A stretch of DNA of 64,000 nucleotides from the NCBI GenBank assembly GCA_028290465.1, contig JAQGJU010000067.1, positions 1 to 64,000 on the forward strand, read 5' to 3'. The translations under genes and the position numbers were made by a program. This DNA comes from Xanthobacteraceae bacterium (GTDB taxonomy: Bacteria > Pseudomonadota > Alphaproteobacteria > Rhizobiales > Xanthobacteraceae). Shown piece after piece: positions 41,414 through 50,941 of the stretch; position 1 is the first letter of the stretch; each line of letters begins with the position of its first letter. Below the pieces are notes generated by a model. It made no database searches. It worked only from the letters and a program-made list of their open reading frames with translations, and was not told the DNA's origin.

Positions 41414-42163
41414 CTAGCTCGTCCGCGCCGCCCCACCGGGCGACGGCGCCAGTGCCGGCTCCAACGCCGGCACCAGACGCTGCCGCTCGCGTCGCTTTAC
41501 CGGCAGCGCGCGGTACACCTGTTTGGTGGCCTCGACGATGTGAACACCGTTAAAGGGCGCCGACAGCGTGGCGCCGGCGCGCTCCCAGGCCACCGCACTG
41601 CGCAGGAACCAGCCGCGCGACACCGGCGGCATATACAGCGCCTCGCCCCACCCGGTCGGTGTGAACCAGGTTTCGCGCAGCAGATGCGTGATCTGGCTGC
41701 GTGAGTACGGTCGGCCGTGGCCGAACGGCGTCGTGTCCATGCGCGCCCACAGGCCGCGCCGGTTGGGCACCACCGCCAGCAGCCGTCCACCGGCCGCCAG
41801 CACCCGCCACGCTTCCCGCAGCAGACTTGCCGGATCGGTCGACATTTCCAGCGCGTGCACCAGCAGCACGCGATCCACGGCGGCATCCGGCAGCGGTAAT
41901 TCGTATTCGTCGACCAGCGCGGCCAGCGCCGGCCCGCGTGACGGCCATTTCACCACGCCCTGCGCGGCCGGCATGAAGGCGAGGCAGCGTTCGGCCTCCT
42001 CGCGGAACAGCCCGAGATACGGCGTCGCATAGCCGATGCCGAGCACGCGCTGGCCGTCCGCATTAGGCCAGCGGGCTCGGATGCCCCGGCCGACGAAGCG
42101 GCGCGCCACCGTGCCGAGCCGCTGCGCATAGAAGTTCCGAAAATCGACGACATCGATCGACAT
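41414..42163 (-). CDS. Class I SAM-dependent methyltransferase
   Basis: 249-residue methyltransferase-fold protein, substrate unknown. Motif I is VLGIGYATPYLGLF rather than a full GxGxG; LPDAAVDRVLLVHALEMSTDP and WRVLAAGGRLLAVVPNR are typical methyltransferase post-motifs. In related genomes it is annotated only as a methyltransferase and lies divergent from gloB, as here. Confidence 0.82.
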   Translation of the reverse strand: MSIDVVDFRNFYAQRLGTVARRFVGRGIRARWPNADGQRVLGIGYATPYLGLFREEAERCLAFMPAAQGVVKWPSRGPALAALVDEYELPLPDAAVDRVLLVHALEMSTDPASLLREAWRVLAAGGRLLAVVPNRRGLWARMDTTPFGHGRPYSRSQITHLLRETWFTPTGWGEALYMPPVSRGWFLRSAVAWERAGATLSAPFNGVHIVEATKQVYRALPVKRRERQRLVPALEPALAPSPGGAARTS

Positions 42164-42311
42164 GGCAAGATTCTAGCATTTTCTGCCGGCCTTGCGGCAA
42201 TCGGCCGATGGCCAAGTTGACGCGGGTTGAGTAGGTCACAGCCACATTCAACAAGCCATGTCGGCGTGATACGCTGCGTATCCAGGTTTTTTATTCCGGC
42301 CGGAGATCACG

Positions 42312-43079
42312 ATGCCCGCACAAGTTCATCTGTTTCCCTGCCTGTCCGATAATTTCGGCGTGCTGCTGCACGATCCGGCGACCGGCGCCACCGCGGCCAT
42401 CGACGCACCGGAGGCGGCCGCCGTCGAGGCCGCGCTGCAAAAGACCGGCTGGAAGCTCAGCGACATCCTGGTAACGCATCACCACGCCGACCACACCGAT
42501 GGCATTGCCGAGCTCAAGGAGCGCCACCGCTGCCGCGTGATCGCGCCGCGCGCTGAGGCCTCGCGCATCAAGCACGTCGATGTGGTGGTCGGCGAAGGCG
42601 AGAGCGTGCAGCTCGGCTCGCTCACGGCCAAAGTGCTGGAGACGCCGGGCCACACCTCCGGGCACATCTCGTATTATTTCGCGCCCGAGAAGCTCGCCTT
42701 TGTCGGCGACACGCTGTTCTCGATCGGCTGCGGCCGGGTGATCGAAGGCACGATGCCGATGATGTGGCATTCGCTCGACAAGCTGCGCCAATTGCCGGAC
42801 GACACCCAGGTGTATTGCGGCCACGAATATACGCTGGCCAATATCCGCTTCGCGCTGACCATCGAGCCCGACAACGCGGCGCTTCGGGCGCGCGCGAAAG
42901 AAGCCGAGCAGCAGCGCGCCGGCGGCCAGCCGACCATTCCGGTGACGATCGGCGCCGAGAAGGCCGCCAATGTGTTTCTGCGTGCCGACGTGCCGTCGGT
43001 CGCGGCGGCGGTCGGTCTCGCCGGCAAGCCGCCGGAAGTGGTGTTCGCCGAAATCCGCGAGCGGAAAAACCGTTCGTGA
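42312..43079 (+). CDS. gloB: Hydroxyacylglutathione hydrolase (glyoxalase II)
   Basis: 255-residue metallo-beta-lactamase-fold thioesterase that hydrolyses S-D-lactoylglutathione to lactate and glutathione, completing methylglyoxal removal. The metal motif THHHADH (55-61) and later GHTSGH and GHEYT histidines are present. Its stop overlaps the GTG start of the cupin gene. Confidence 0.95.
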   Translation: MPAQVHLFPCLSDNFGVLLHDPATGATAAIDAPEAAAVEAALQKTGWKLSDILVTHHHADHTDGIAELKERHRCRVIAPRAEASRIKHVDVVVGEGESVQLGSLTAKVLETPGHTSGHISYYFAPEKLAFVGDTLFSIGCGRVIEGTMPMMWHSLDKLRQLPDDTQVYCGHEYTLANIRFALTIEPDNAALRARAKEAEQQRAGGQPTIPVTIGAEKAANVFLRADVPSVAAAVGLAGKPPEVVFAEIRERKNRS

Positions 43080-43510
43080 TTTCGTCGGCCCTGTCTGCGG
43101 CCGACATCGTCCGCCTGCTCGACCTGAAGCCGCATCCGGAAGGCGGACATTTTCGCGAGACGTTTCGCGATTCGCAGAATGTCGACGCAGGACGCGCCGC
43201 CTCGACCGCGATCTATTTCCTGCTGGCGCGCGGCGAGCGCTCGCATTGGCACAAGGTCGACGCCGCCGAAATCTGGCACTGGCATGCCGGCGCCCCATTG
43301 GCACTGCACATCGCCGGACCCGATGGCCGCGACACGCTGCGTCTCGGCAGCGATCTCATCGCCGGCGAACGTCCGCAGGGCGTGGTGCCGGCCGGCATCT
43401 GGCAGGCGGCCGAAAGCCTGGGCGACTGGACGCTGGTCGGCTGCACGGTGGCGCCGGGGTTTGAGTTTGCCGGATTCGAACTGGCGCCGAAGGGTTGGGA
43501 GCCGGGGTAA
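43076..43510 (+). CDS. Cupin domain protein (DUF985)
   Basis: 144-residue cupin of the DUF985/YML079-like family, function unknown. The GTG start overlaps the gloB stop (GTGA). PEGGHFRETF, SHWHKVDAAEIWHWHAG and GCTVAPGFEFAGFEL are family blocks; the His residues could line a ligand pocket, though a metal is not certain. Coupling to gloB hints at a linked detoxification or sugar role, as inference. Confidence 0.88.
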   Translation: MISSALSAADIVRLLDLKPHPEGGHFRETFRDSQNVDAGRAASTAIYFLLARGERSHWHKVDAAEIWHWHAGAPLALHIAGPDGRDTLRLGSDLIAGERPQGVVPAGIWQAAESLGDWTLVGCTVAPGFEFAGFELAPKGWEPG

Positions 43511-43545
43511 CTTTTGCTTGAAGCGAAATTGACTCAGCCCGTTCT

Positions 43546-43659
43546 CCGTCATCCTGAGGTGCGAGCGAAGCGAGCCTCGAAGGAGACGGCCAGGGTGTTG
43601 CAACATCGGGGCCGTTCATCCTTTGAGGCCCGGCTACGCCGGGCACCTCAGGATGACGG
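43546..43659. repeat. CCGTCATCCTGAGGT intergenic inverted repeat
   Basis: CCGTCATCCTGAGGTG at the left pairs with CACCTCAGGATGACGG at the right, with internal GAGCGAAGCGAGC and GGCTACGCCGGGC short palindromes. A common Rhizobiales intergenic element, here between convergent genes. Confidence 0.9.
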
Positions 43660-43674
43660 ATCGACGACATCGCT

Positions 43675-44553
43675 CTAAGCTGACTTTCTAACAATCATAT
43701 CCTTGGCGGCGATCAATCCGCCACCGGCGATCAGCACGGCCGCCGCCACCAACGACAATGTCGGCGCCGCGTATCCGGCCAACACCAGAAAAACCGTCGA
43801 CAGCACCGGCGCCGCATAGGACGCGGCGCCGAGCACGCGGATATCGCCGCGCTTCATGCCGACATCCCACACATAGAACGCCGCGCCCACCGGACCGAGC
43901 CCGAGGCCAAGCACCGCAAGCCATTCGGTCGCATGCGACGGCCACACCGTGGTCTCGAACGCGAAATGACACAGCGCGGCCAGGATCGCGGTGACGAGGC
44001 AGAAACCGGCAACGGCATCCGTCGGCACCGACGCAAAGCGGCGCGACAGCACCGAATAGATCGCCCACACGAACGCCGCCACGAAGGCCGCCGCATAACC
44101 AGGAATGAAATCGGCCACGAGACCGAGCTGCGCGCGGCCGGCAATCAGCACGATCGTGCCGACAAAGCCCAGCGCCGCGCCGATGACGTGATGCGCGCGC
44201 AGCCGCTCGCCCGGCAGGAACGACGAGAACAACACGATCAGTAAAGGCCAGAGATAATTGATCAGGCCCGACTCGGCGGGCGGCGCCAGCCGCAGCGCCA
44301 TGAAATACAGCGCGTGATAGCCGAACAGTCCGAACAGCCCCAGCGCCCAGACCCGCCAGTTCTGCCACAGCGCCGATATCGCGTCCCGGCGCACGATCCA
44401 AGTCGCGGCGCCGATCAGGCCGCCGATCAGGAATGTCATCGCGGCCAATTGAAACGGCGGCATGCGGCCCGACGCCGCGGTGAGCAGCGCCAGCAGCGAC
44501 CACATCAGGATCGCCGAGAAGCCGAGGGCGGTCGCGCGAGTCGTCGGGGTCAT
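43675..44553 (-). CDS. EamA/DMT family transporter, YddG-like
   Basis: 292-residue ten-helix exporter of the drug/metabolite transporter superfamily, resembling the YddG aromatic amino acid exporter group (LRLAPPAESGLINYLWPLLIVLFS). The ATG at 44553 is used; a GTG at 44568 would add five residues. No ribosome site decides. Substrate inferred only. Confidence 0.85.
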   Translation of the reverse strand: MTPTTRATALGFSAILMWSLLALLTAASGRMPPFQLAAMTFLIGGLIGAATWIVRRDAISALWQNWRVWALGLFGLFGYHALYFMALRLAPPAESGLINYLWPLLIVLFSSFLPGERLRAHHVIGAALGFVGTIVLIAGRAQLGLVADFIPGYAAAFVAAFVWAIYSVLSRRFASVPTDAVAGFCLVTAILAALCHFAFETTVWPSHATEWLAVLGLGLGPVGAAFYVWDVGMKRGDIRVLGAASYAAPVLSTVFLVLAGYAAPTLSLVAAAVLIAGGGLIAAKDMIVRKSA

Positions 44554-44590
44554 GCGGCGATCAGGCACGAGGTAAAGTTATTTGAAGTGG

Positions 44591-44637
44591 CGCATGATCT
44601 TTTCCGAAAACCGGCTCCCACTTTTCGGGATCATGCG
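44591..44637. repeat. GCATGATC palindromic repeat, copy 4
   Basis: CGCATGATCT...GATCATGCG with the GAAAACCGGCTCCC core. It ends four bases before the phbB stop codon, on the downstream side of that minus-strand gene. Confidence 0.9.
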
Positions 44638-44640
44638 CGA

Positions 44641-45366
44641 TCACATCATCACCTGCCCGCCATTGGCGGACAGCGTCGAGCCGGAAATGAAGCCGGCGTC
44701 ATCGGACGCCAGAAACACCACGCAGCGGGCGATCTCTTCCGGCTCGCCGAGACGGCCGGCCGGAATCAGCGGCAGGATGCTTTTCTCCAGCACGTCCTTG
44801 GGCACCGCCTGCACCATTTCGGTGTTGATGTAGCCGGGGCAGATCGCGTTGACCGTGATGCCCTTCTTGGCATTCTCCTGCGCCAGTGCCTTGGTGAAGC
44901 CGATCTCGCCGGCTTTGGCGGCGGAGTAATTGGACTGGCCCATCTGGCCCTTCTGGCCATTGATCGACGAGATGTTGACGATGCGGCCAAAGTTGCGCTC
45001 GCGCATGCCTTCGATCAGCGGGCGACACATGTTGAACAGCGAACCGAGATTGGTGTTGATCACCGCGGTCCATTGCTCGGGCTTCATGCGATGCAGCATG
45101 GCATCTTTGGTGATGCCCGCATTGTTGACCAGGATCTCGACCGGCCCGAGTTCGGCCTCGACCAGCTTGATGCCGGCCGCGCATTCGTCAAACGACGACA
45201 CGTCCCATTTGAACACCGGGATGCCGGTTTCGTCCTTGAATTTCTGAGCGGCCGCGTCGTTGCCGGCATAGCTCGCGGCGACCCGGTAGCCGGCCGCCTT
45301 CAGCGCCTTGCATATCGCAGCGCCGATGCCGCGGGTTCCGCCGGTGACCAATGCAACGCGTGCCAT
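44641..45366 (-). CDS. phbB: Acetoacetyl-CoA reductase
   Basis: 241-residue short-chain dehydrogenase giving (R)-3-hydroxybutyryl-CoA with NADPH, step two of polyhydroxybutyrate synthesis. TGGTRGIG (8-15) binds the cofactor; the triad is S134, Y147 and K151 (NYSAAKAG). The sequence is close to known PhbB. It follows phbA after a 217-base gap that contains a terminator-like hairpin. Confidence 0.95.
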   Translation of the reverse strand: MARVALVTGGTRGIGAAICKALKAAGYRVAASYAGNDAAAQKFKDETGIPVFKWDVSSFDECAAGIKLVEAELGPVEILVNNAGITKDAMLHRMKPEQWTAVINTNLGSLFNMCRPLIEGMRERNFGRIVNISSINGQKGQMGQSNYSAAKAGEIGFTKALAQENAKKGITVNAICPGYINTEMVQAVPKDVLEKSILPLIPAGRLGEPEEIARCVVFLASDDAGFISGSTLSANGGQVMM

Positions 45367-45488
45367 TTCATTCCCCCCATCACGGCCCGTTCACATCAAG
45401 CCGCGCGCTTGTCTTCCAACACATCGGCAAAAGTTTGGACAGCAAGAATAAGCGGCATCGGTTGAACAATGATAGGCGTTTTTAAATG

Positions 45489-45524
45489 AAAACGAGGAGC
45501 GGCATGTTGCGCCGCCCCTCGTTT
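45489..45524 (-). terminator. Strong hairpin between phbA and phbB
   Basis: AAACGAGG/CCTCGTTT and GCGGC/GCCGC arms form a stem of about 14 bp around a seven-base loop, with A-runs on one side and T-runs on the other. On the minus strand it is followed by TTTTC, fitting a Rho-independent terminator or attenuator about 60 bases after the phbA stop. Confidence 0.75.
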
Positions 45525-45583
45525 GTAGTCGTTCTTTGTTGCGCTGCGACGTTATGTACACCCGCGCATGATTTTGCCCGCCG

Positions 45584-46762
45584 TTAGGCGCGCTCGAGGC
45601 ACATGGCGATGCCCATGCCGCCGCCGATGCAAAGCGTGGCAAGGCCCTTCTTGGCATCGCGCCTCGCCATCTCGTGCAGCAGAGTCACCAACACGCGCGC
45701 GCCGGACGCGCCGATCGGATGGCCGAGCGCGATGGCGCCGCCATTGACGTTGACCTTGGCGGTGTCCCAGCCGAGGTCCTTGTTGACCGCGCAGGCCTGC
45801 GCGGCGAACGCCTCGTTGGCCTCGATCAGATCCAGATCCTCGATCTTCCAACCGGCCTTCTTCAGCGCGGCGCGCGACGCCGGGATCGGGCCGGTTCCCA
45901 TGATGGCCGGATCGACGCCGGCATGGGCCCACGACACGATGCGGGCCAGCACCGGGCGGCCTTCCTTGGCGGCCTGGCTGGCCTTCATCAGCACCACGGC
46001 GGCGGCGCCGTCATTGATGCCGGACGCATTGCCGGCCGTGACCGTGCCGTCCTTCTCGAAGGCGGCGCGCAGCTTGCCGACGGACTCAGCCGTCGTGCCG
46101 TGCTTCGGATACTCGTCGGTGTCGACCACGGTGTCGCCCTTGCGACCCTTGATCGTGACCGGCACGATCTCGTCCTTGAATTTTCCGGCCTTCTGGGCCG
46201 CCTCGGCCTTGTTCTGCGAGTTGACCGCGAACTCGTCCTGCTGCGCCCGCGTGATCTGGTACTGCTTGGCGACATTCTCGGCGGTGTTGCCCATGTGGTA
46301 GCCGTTGAAGGCGTCCCACAGGCCGTCCTTGATCATGGTGTCGACCATGTCGAGGTTGCCCATCTTGGTGCCGGAGCGCAGATGCGCGGCATGCGGCGCC
46401 ATGCTCATGGATTCCTGGCCGCCCGCGACCACGATGTCGGAGTCGCCGTTCAGGATCGCCTGATAGCCGAGCGCGACCGCGCGCAGACCGGAGCCGCAGA
46501 GCTGGTTGATGCCCCAGGCCGGACTCTCGACCGGGATGCCGGCCGCGATCGAGGCTTGGCGGGCCGGGTTTTGGCCTTCGCCGGCCGTCAGGATCTGGCC
46601 CATGATGACTTCGGAGACCCGGCTGCCCTCGATGCCGGCGCGCTCCAGCGCCGCCTTGATGGCCACCTTGCCGAGCTCGTGCGCCGGCAGGTTGGCGAAC
46701 GCTCCGTTGAAGGCGCCGACCGGGGTGCGGGCCGCGCCGACAATGACAATATCATCGCTCAT
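45584..46762 (-). CDS. phbA: Acetyl-CoA acetyltransferase (beta-ketothiolase)
   Basis: 392-residue biosynthetic thiolase condensing two acetyl-CoA to acetoacetyl-CoA. The active residues fall on the Zoogloea numbering: C89 (NQLCGSG), the His of [11 protein letters not shown], and C378 (CIGGGMG). Length equals the reference enzyme. First gene of the phbA-phbB pair, divergent from phaR. Confidence 0.96.
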   Translation of the reverse strand: MSDDIVIVGAARTPVGAFNGAFANLPAHELGKVAIKAALERAGIEGSRVSEVIMGQILTAGEGQNPARQASIAAGIPVESPAWGINQLCGSGLRAVALGYQAILNGDSDIVVAGGQESMSMAPHAAHLRSGTKMGNLDMVDTMIKDGLWDAFNGYHMGNTAENVAKQYQITRAQQDEFAVNSQNKAEAAQKAGKFKDEIVPVTIKGRKGDTVVDTDEYPKHGTTAESVGKLRAAFEKDGTVTAGNASGINDGAAAVVLMKASQAAKEGRPVLARIVSWAHAGVDPAIMGTGPIPASRAALKKAGWKIEDLDLIEANEAFAAQACAVNKDLGWDTAKVNVNGGAIALGHPIGASGARVLVTLLHEMARRDAKKGLATLCIGGGMGIAMCLERA

Positions 46763-46965
46763 GTCGCAAAACTCCTTGTGGCGGTCATGCCGGGCGGATC
46801 GCAGTCGCCGGATCGGCGCTCACGACGCCATATGGTCCGTCCCGGTGTGTTCCGTCCGATGTCCCACCCTCAGATAGCTGTTCCGGGAACGACAATAAAG
46901 ACCCGCCGAAACATGTCTGGCGCGCGGTTTTCCCCGCCGGGAGCCGTGCCTGGCGGTCGTTAGTC

Positions 46966-47012
46966 GAGCGCGTTCAGCAAAAGTGGCCCCCGGTTTTGCG
47001 TCCGAACGCGCT
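46966..47012. repeat. Palindromic repeat, GAGCGCG...CGCGCTC family
   Basis: GAGCGCGTTC/GAACGCGCTC arms enclose CAGCAAAAGTGGCCCCCGG, the inverted form of the core at 3205-3291. Confidence 0.88.
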
Positions 47013-47026
47013 CCCTCTATTAGCAG

Positions 47027-47076
47027 CGAGCGTTTTCTTCACGCGAACCGGAAACCACTTCGCTTGAAAACGCTCG
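47027..47076. repeat. Palindromic repeat, CGAGCGTTTTC family
   Basis: CGAGCGTTTTC at the left pairs with GAAAACGCTCG at the right; the inside reads ACCGGAAACCACTTCGCTTG, related to 3145-3188. It follows the previous element by 14 bases. Confidence 0.88.
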
Positions 47077-47176
47077 CGTTGCAACAAAACTGTGGCCGGC
47101 CCATCACGAAAGTGGTTATTCTGCCACAACTGGACGAGGACGCCCGAGGAAACAAACGCCCAAGGATCAGCGCCAA

Positions 47177-47767
47177 ATGGCTAAATCCGAAGAACCGGTA
47201 ACGATCAAAAAATACGCCAACAGGCGGCTCTACAACACCGGGACCAGCACCTACGTGACGCTGGAAGACCTCGCCAACATGGTCAAACTGGGCGAGGATT
47301 TCGTGGTTTTCGACGCCAAGTCCGGCGAGGAAATCACCCGATCGGTGCTGACCCAGATCATTTTCGAGCAGGAAAACAAGGAAGGCGGCCAGAATCTGCT
47401 GCCGGTCACCTTCCTGCGCCAGTTGATCCGCTTCTACGGCGACAGCATGCAGATGCTGGTGCCGCGCTATCTCGAAGTCTCGATCGACTCGCTGACCCGC
47501 GAACAGACCAAGCTCCGCGAGCAGATGACCCACGCTTTCGGCGTCGGGCCGTTCGCCCCGCTGGAAGAGCAGGTGCGCAGCAACATGGAAATGTTCGAGC
47601 GCACCTTCGCGATGTTCCGGGCGCCCTTTGCCCTTGGCCAGACCGGTGTGCCGGTCCCGGACACGGACAAGACGGTGGCGCGTCCCGAGACCGACATGGA
47701 CGAATTGAAGAAGCAGCTCGACGAGATGCAGAAGAAGATCGACCGGCTGTCCGACAAGCCGGCCTGA
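47177..47767 (+). CDS. phaR: Polyhydroxyalkanoate synthesis repressor PhaR
   Basis: 196-residue DNA-binding regulator that senses PHA granules and represses phasin and PHA genes. VTIKKYANRRLYNTGTSTYVTLEDL begins the PHA accumulation regulator DNA-binding domain (about 8-70), followed by the PHB_acc domain and a C-terminal coiled-coil-like segment (DELKKQLDEMQKKIDRL). Divergent from phbA-phbB, consistent with control of that pair. Confidence 0.94.
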   Translation: MAKSEEPVTIKKYANRRLYNTGTSTYVTLEDLANMVKLGEDFVVFDAKSGEEITRSVLTQIIFEQENKEGGQNLLPVTFLRQLIRFYGDSMQMLVPRYLEVSIDSLTREQTKLREQMTHAFGVGPFAPLEEQVRSNMEMFERTFAMFRAPFALGQTGVPVPDTDKTVARPETDMDELKKQLDEMQKKIDRLSDKPA

Positions 47768-47976
47768 CGTCTACATCTCATTCGTCTTCCGAGGAGCGGC
47801 CGTCACGATTGCGTGTCGGCCGTTCGCTTTTGAGGCTGCGCCCCAACATTTCCGCCCGTTAAGCGTTAACGAGCGTTCGGCCGCGTCGGCCGGGACGTTT
47901 ATCGATCCCGGTATGGCCCTTGCGACCTGTTGCGTAGGGACGCCCTTCGTGTCCCAATATGGGACAGGAGCGAGCC

Positions 47977-48324
47977 ATGACGCCGGTCAGCGGTATCACA
48001 TCCGGATCTTTTGCGGCGATTGGGACCGGCCGTGCGTCGCGTTCCCGGCCGTCCGGCGAACCGGCTGCGCCCAAAACGGCACAGGTGTTCGTGCCGGTGC
48101 GTCCGGCCGAACCGGCGCAGCCGGCGGAGCGCTACGTTCCGCGTCACCAGCGGCCCGATGCAGCCTTTCTGGCGCACCTGATCGCCACCAAGGAACACGC
48201 GCCGCAGACCCGCGAACGCCGCCGCGCCGAGCCGCAGACCGCCGTCGCGATCTATGGGGCCGCCGTCGCACTCCAGAATTCCGTTAAGTCGTCGGTCGGT
48301 CGGACTCTGGCGATCTCGGCCTGA
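47977..48324 (+). CDS. Hypothetical protein
   Basis: 115-residue soluble protein I do not recognise. The ATG at 47977 is chosen for AGGAG six bases upstream; another ATG lies six codons earlier. The first half is Pro/Ala/Arg-rich; the second half (QRPDAAFLAHLIATKEHAPQTRERRRAEPQTAVAIYG split over 85-105) looks like a short helical motif. Convergent with the gamma-glutamyltransferase gene, eight bases between stops. Confidence 0.55.
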   Translation: MTPVSGITSGSFAAIGTGRASRSRPSGEPAAPKTAQVFVPVRPAEPAQPAERYVPRHQRPDAAFLAHLIATKEHAPQTRERRRAEPQTAVAIYGAAVALQNSVKSSVGRTLAISA

Positions 48325-48332
48325 TCTGAAGT

Positions 48333-49916
48333 TCAATATCCGATCGCGCAGCCGTCCTTGCGCGCATCCGAGCCGCCGATCAGCACACCCTTGTCCCAAT
48401 CGATGCGGATCGCCTGGCCGCCGCCGAGCGGCAACGGGCGCACCACGACATCGTGGCCGCGCGCCTTGAGGCCGTCGATGGTGGCGGCCGAGACGCCGCG
48501 CTCGACCACGGTCTGCTCGCCCTCGAAGAACACGCGGGGCGCATCGATCGCGGTCTGCACGTCCATGCCGTAATCGACCCAGTTGTTCACGACGTGCGCG
48601 TGGCCCATCGACTGGTAGCCGCCGCCCATCACGCCGAACGCCATGTCGCAGCGCCCGTCCTTCAGCATCAGGGCCGGAATGATGGTGTGCATCGGCCGCT
48701 TCGAAGGTCCGAACGTGTTCGGATGATCCGGGTCGAGCACGAAACACGCGCCGCGATTCTGCAGCATGACGCCGGTCGTCTCGGTCGCGATGCCGACCCC
48801 GAACGGGCCGTACAGCGAATTGATCAGCGACACCGCCATGCGGTCGCGGTCGATCACCGTCACCAGCACGGTGTCGCTGCCCGGCGTCGGCGCCTTCGGC
48901 AGCGGCACGCGCTTGGTGCGGTCGATGCGTTCGGCGAGCTGGCCGGCGAACGCCTTGTCGAGCAGCGCCGGCACCGACATGCGCATATAGGCCGGATCGG
49001 CGACATGCGTATCGCGCACCGCATAGGCGAGACGGCCGGCCTCAAGTGCCAGATGAAAGCGTTCGGCGCCGACAGGGTCGAGACCCGCCATGTCGAAACG
49101 CTCCAGGATGTTCAGCAGCACCAGCGCGGCCATGCCCTGGCCGTTCGGCGGCAGCTCGACGACGTCGTGGCCGCGATAATTCGAACTGATCGGCTCGACC
49201 GCTTCGCCCAGATGCGCGGCGAAATCTTCTTCCGTCAGGAAGCTGCCGTGCGCTTTGAGCGTGGCCACGATGTCGGCCGCGATGTCGCCCTGATAGAACG
49301 CCTTCGGTCCGCCGGATGCGATCCGCTGCAACGTCGCGGCCAATGCCGGCAGCCGCATCATGTCACCCTCGGCGGGTGCGCGGCCGTTCGGCAGATAATG
49401 ACGCGCCGCGCCCGGATCGGCGCGCAGCCGGTCGGCCGCCATTGCCCAGTCGTAGGCAACGCGCGGCGCGATCGGATAACCCTCGGTGGCGTAGCGGATC
49501 GCGGGCTGCAAAACCTTGTCGAAGCCGAGACGGCCTTGCGCCGCCAGGATCGAAGCCCAGGCTTCGACCGCTCCCGGCACCGTGACGGCGTGAATCGAAT
49601 CCATGCCGATCGACCGGATGCCTTGCGCGGTGAGTTTCTCGGTGGACGCCGCGCGGCCGGAACGGCCGGAGCCGTTATAGCCCCAGACCGGCACATCGGG
49701 CTTCGCCGCGAGGCAAAAGCAATCGCCGCCGATGCCGGTCATGTGCGGCTCGACCACGCAAAGTGTAGCCACCGCCGCGACCGCGGCGTCCGCCGCATTG
49801 CCGCCGGCCCGCAGCACGTCGACGGCCGCGAGACTCGCGAGCGGATGGGAGGTCGCCGCCATGCCGCCCCCGGCCATGACGGTGGAGCGGCCGGGCAAGT
49901 GGAAGTCGCGAGTCAT
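48333..49916 (-). CDS. Gamma-glutamyltransferase family protein
   Basis: 527-residue Ntn-hydrolase that should self-cleave into two subunits. The predicted nucleophile is T349 in PGSDTVLVTVID, aligned with Thr391 of E. coli Ggt by its seven-residue spacing to the Asp. GGNAADAAVA and PPNGQG are family blocks. No signal peptide is seen from the ATG at 49916 or in the 26-codon upstream extension, so it may be cytoplasmic, like the YwrD-type group. Substrate not certain. Confidence 0.88.
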   Translation of the reverse strand: MTRDFHLPGRSTVMAGGGMAATSHPLASLAAVDVLRAGGNAADAAVAAVATLCVVEPHMTGIGGDCFCLAAKPDVPVWGYNGSGRSGRAASTEKLTAQGIRSIGMDSIHAVTVPGAVEAWASILAAQGRLGFDKVLQPAIRYATEGYPIAPRVAYDWAMAADRLRADPGAARHYLPNGRAPAEGDMMRLPALAATLQRIASGGPKAFYQGDIAADIVATLKAHGSFLTEEDFAAHLGEAVEPISSNYRGHDVVELPPNGQGMAALVLLNILERFDMAGLDPVGAERFHLALEAGRLAYAVRDTHVADPAYMRMSVPALLDKAFAGQLAERIDRTKRVPLPKAPTPGSDTVLVTVIDRDRMAVSLINSLYGPFGVGIATETTGVMLQNRGACFVLDPDHPNTFGPSKRPMHTIIPALMLKDGRCDMAFGVMGGGYQSMGHAHVVNNWVDYGMDVQTAIDAPRVFFEGEQTVVERGVSAATIDGLKARGHDVVVRPLPLGGGQAIRIDWDKGVLIGGSDARKDGCAIGY

Positions 49917-49956
49917 GGGAATTCGCCTATCGCTATCGATGCCGGCGGGCCGCAGC

Positions 49957-50376
49957 TCAGCTTTGCGACTCACGCAGGTGATCGACCGACACATCGCGCT
50001 GCGCGGCCCGGATGGTGATCGAGAAGCCGGCGATCACATCGACGAGGCACAGCACGGTCAGGATCAGGAAGGTCGAGGTCGCGGCCTTCGCCGTGATGAT
50101 GAACTCGGCCATCATCACGATGAACAGCAGCAGCGACAGCATGTGGTCGATGATCGAGCGCGTGCCGACGCGGGTCGACTTCATCACTTCGACGAACAGC
50201 AGCAGGATCGAAAACACCAGCAACAGGTCGCTGATGCTGAAGCTCATATCGGCGCCGGACAGCATGTGCACCGAGAACAGCGGGTCGGTCAGCGACAGTC
50301 CCGGCAGCAGGAACACGATCATGTTGTAGATCGCGAACGGAACGATCAGCAGCGGAAAACCGACCAGGAAGTTCAT
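49957..50376 (-). CDS. Conserved small integral membrane protein
   Basis: 139-residue protein with four hydrophobic helices (about 3-22, 45-62, 78-98, 103-123). The ATG at 50376 has GAGGAG eight bases upstream. No domain or catalytic motif is recognised; a DHML loop between helices and a charged C-terminus (RESQS) are the only polar marks. Between ggt-like and rpmF on the same strand. Confidence 0.65.
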   Translation of the reverse strand: MNFLVGFPLLIVPFAIYNMIVFLLPGLSLTDPLFSVHMLSGADMSFSISDLLLVFSILLLFVEVMKSTRVGTRSIIDHMLSLLLFIVMMAEFIITAKAATSTFLILTVLCLVDVIAGFSITIRAAQRDVSVDHLRESQS

Positions 50377-50532
50377 CGGACGAGCTCCTCGCACAATCTC
50401 GTGCAACACCGCCGCGCGGTTGCGCGAGCCGGCAGTCTAGCTCCGGCCGTGGCGGTCCTTCAGCACCGTGCGCGTTCGTCTGTCGTTTTCACAACGGCAG
50501 ACGGTTCACGCGCACGGCCGAAGGGCGGCCGA

Positions 50533-50718
50533 TCAGACTTCTTTCTTGGGCTTCAGGACCTGGCGGCCGCGATACATGCCGGTCTTCAGGTCGATGTGAT
50601 GCGGACGGCGCAGTTCGCCCGAATCCTTGTCCTCGACATAGGTCGGCTTCTTCAGCGCGTCCGCCGAGCGGCGCATGCCACGCCGCGAGGGCGAGGTTTT
50701 TCGTTTCGGGACGGCCAT
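50533..50718 (-). CDS. rpmF: 50S ribosomal protein L32
   Basis: 61-residue ribosomal protein beginning [20 protein letters not shown], the standard L32 N-terminus. The C-terminal part [17 protein letters not shown] matches the Cys-free L32 form typical of alphaproteobacteria. Confidence 0.97.
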   Translation of the reverse strand: MAVPKRKTSPSRRGMRRSADALKKPTYVEDKDSGELRRPHHIDLKTGMYRGRQVLKPKKEV

Positions 50719-50941
50719 GTCTGTCTCCTAGAGAATGCTGAAGCCCGGCGCAAGCGCTGATGCGGGCTAAAAAACCGATCGGAAGCCCGGCCTTATAGAG
50801 GAACGACGGACGCAACGCCAGCCTTGATCGCACCGGCTCGGGCGGCCCGAGGCGCCGCGCCAGGATGGTCGCTTTTGGTACATCCGGGGAGACGGTCTTA
50901 ACCCTGTTCGGCGTCGGTCCGCCAGACCGTTGACTTCCGGA

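Larger units (their letters stand above)
46763..47176. other. phbA/phaR divergent region
   Basis: 414 bases between phbA and phaR. It carries two palindromic repeats (46966-47012, 47027-47076). The phaR side (47080-47176) has AAGGA ten bases before the ATG. A PhaR binding site is expected but I could not identify one with certainty. Confidence 0.6.
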
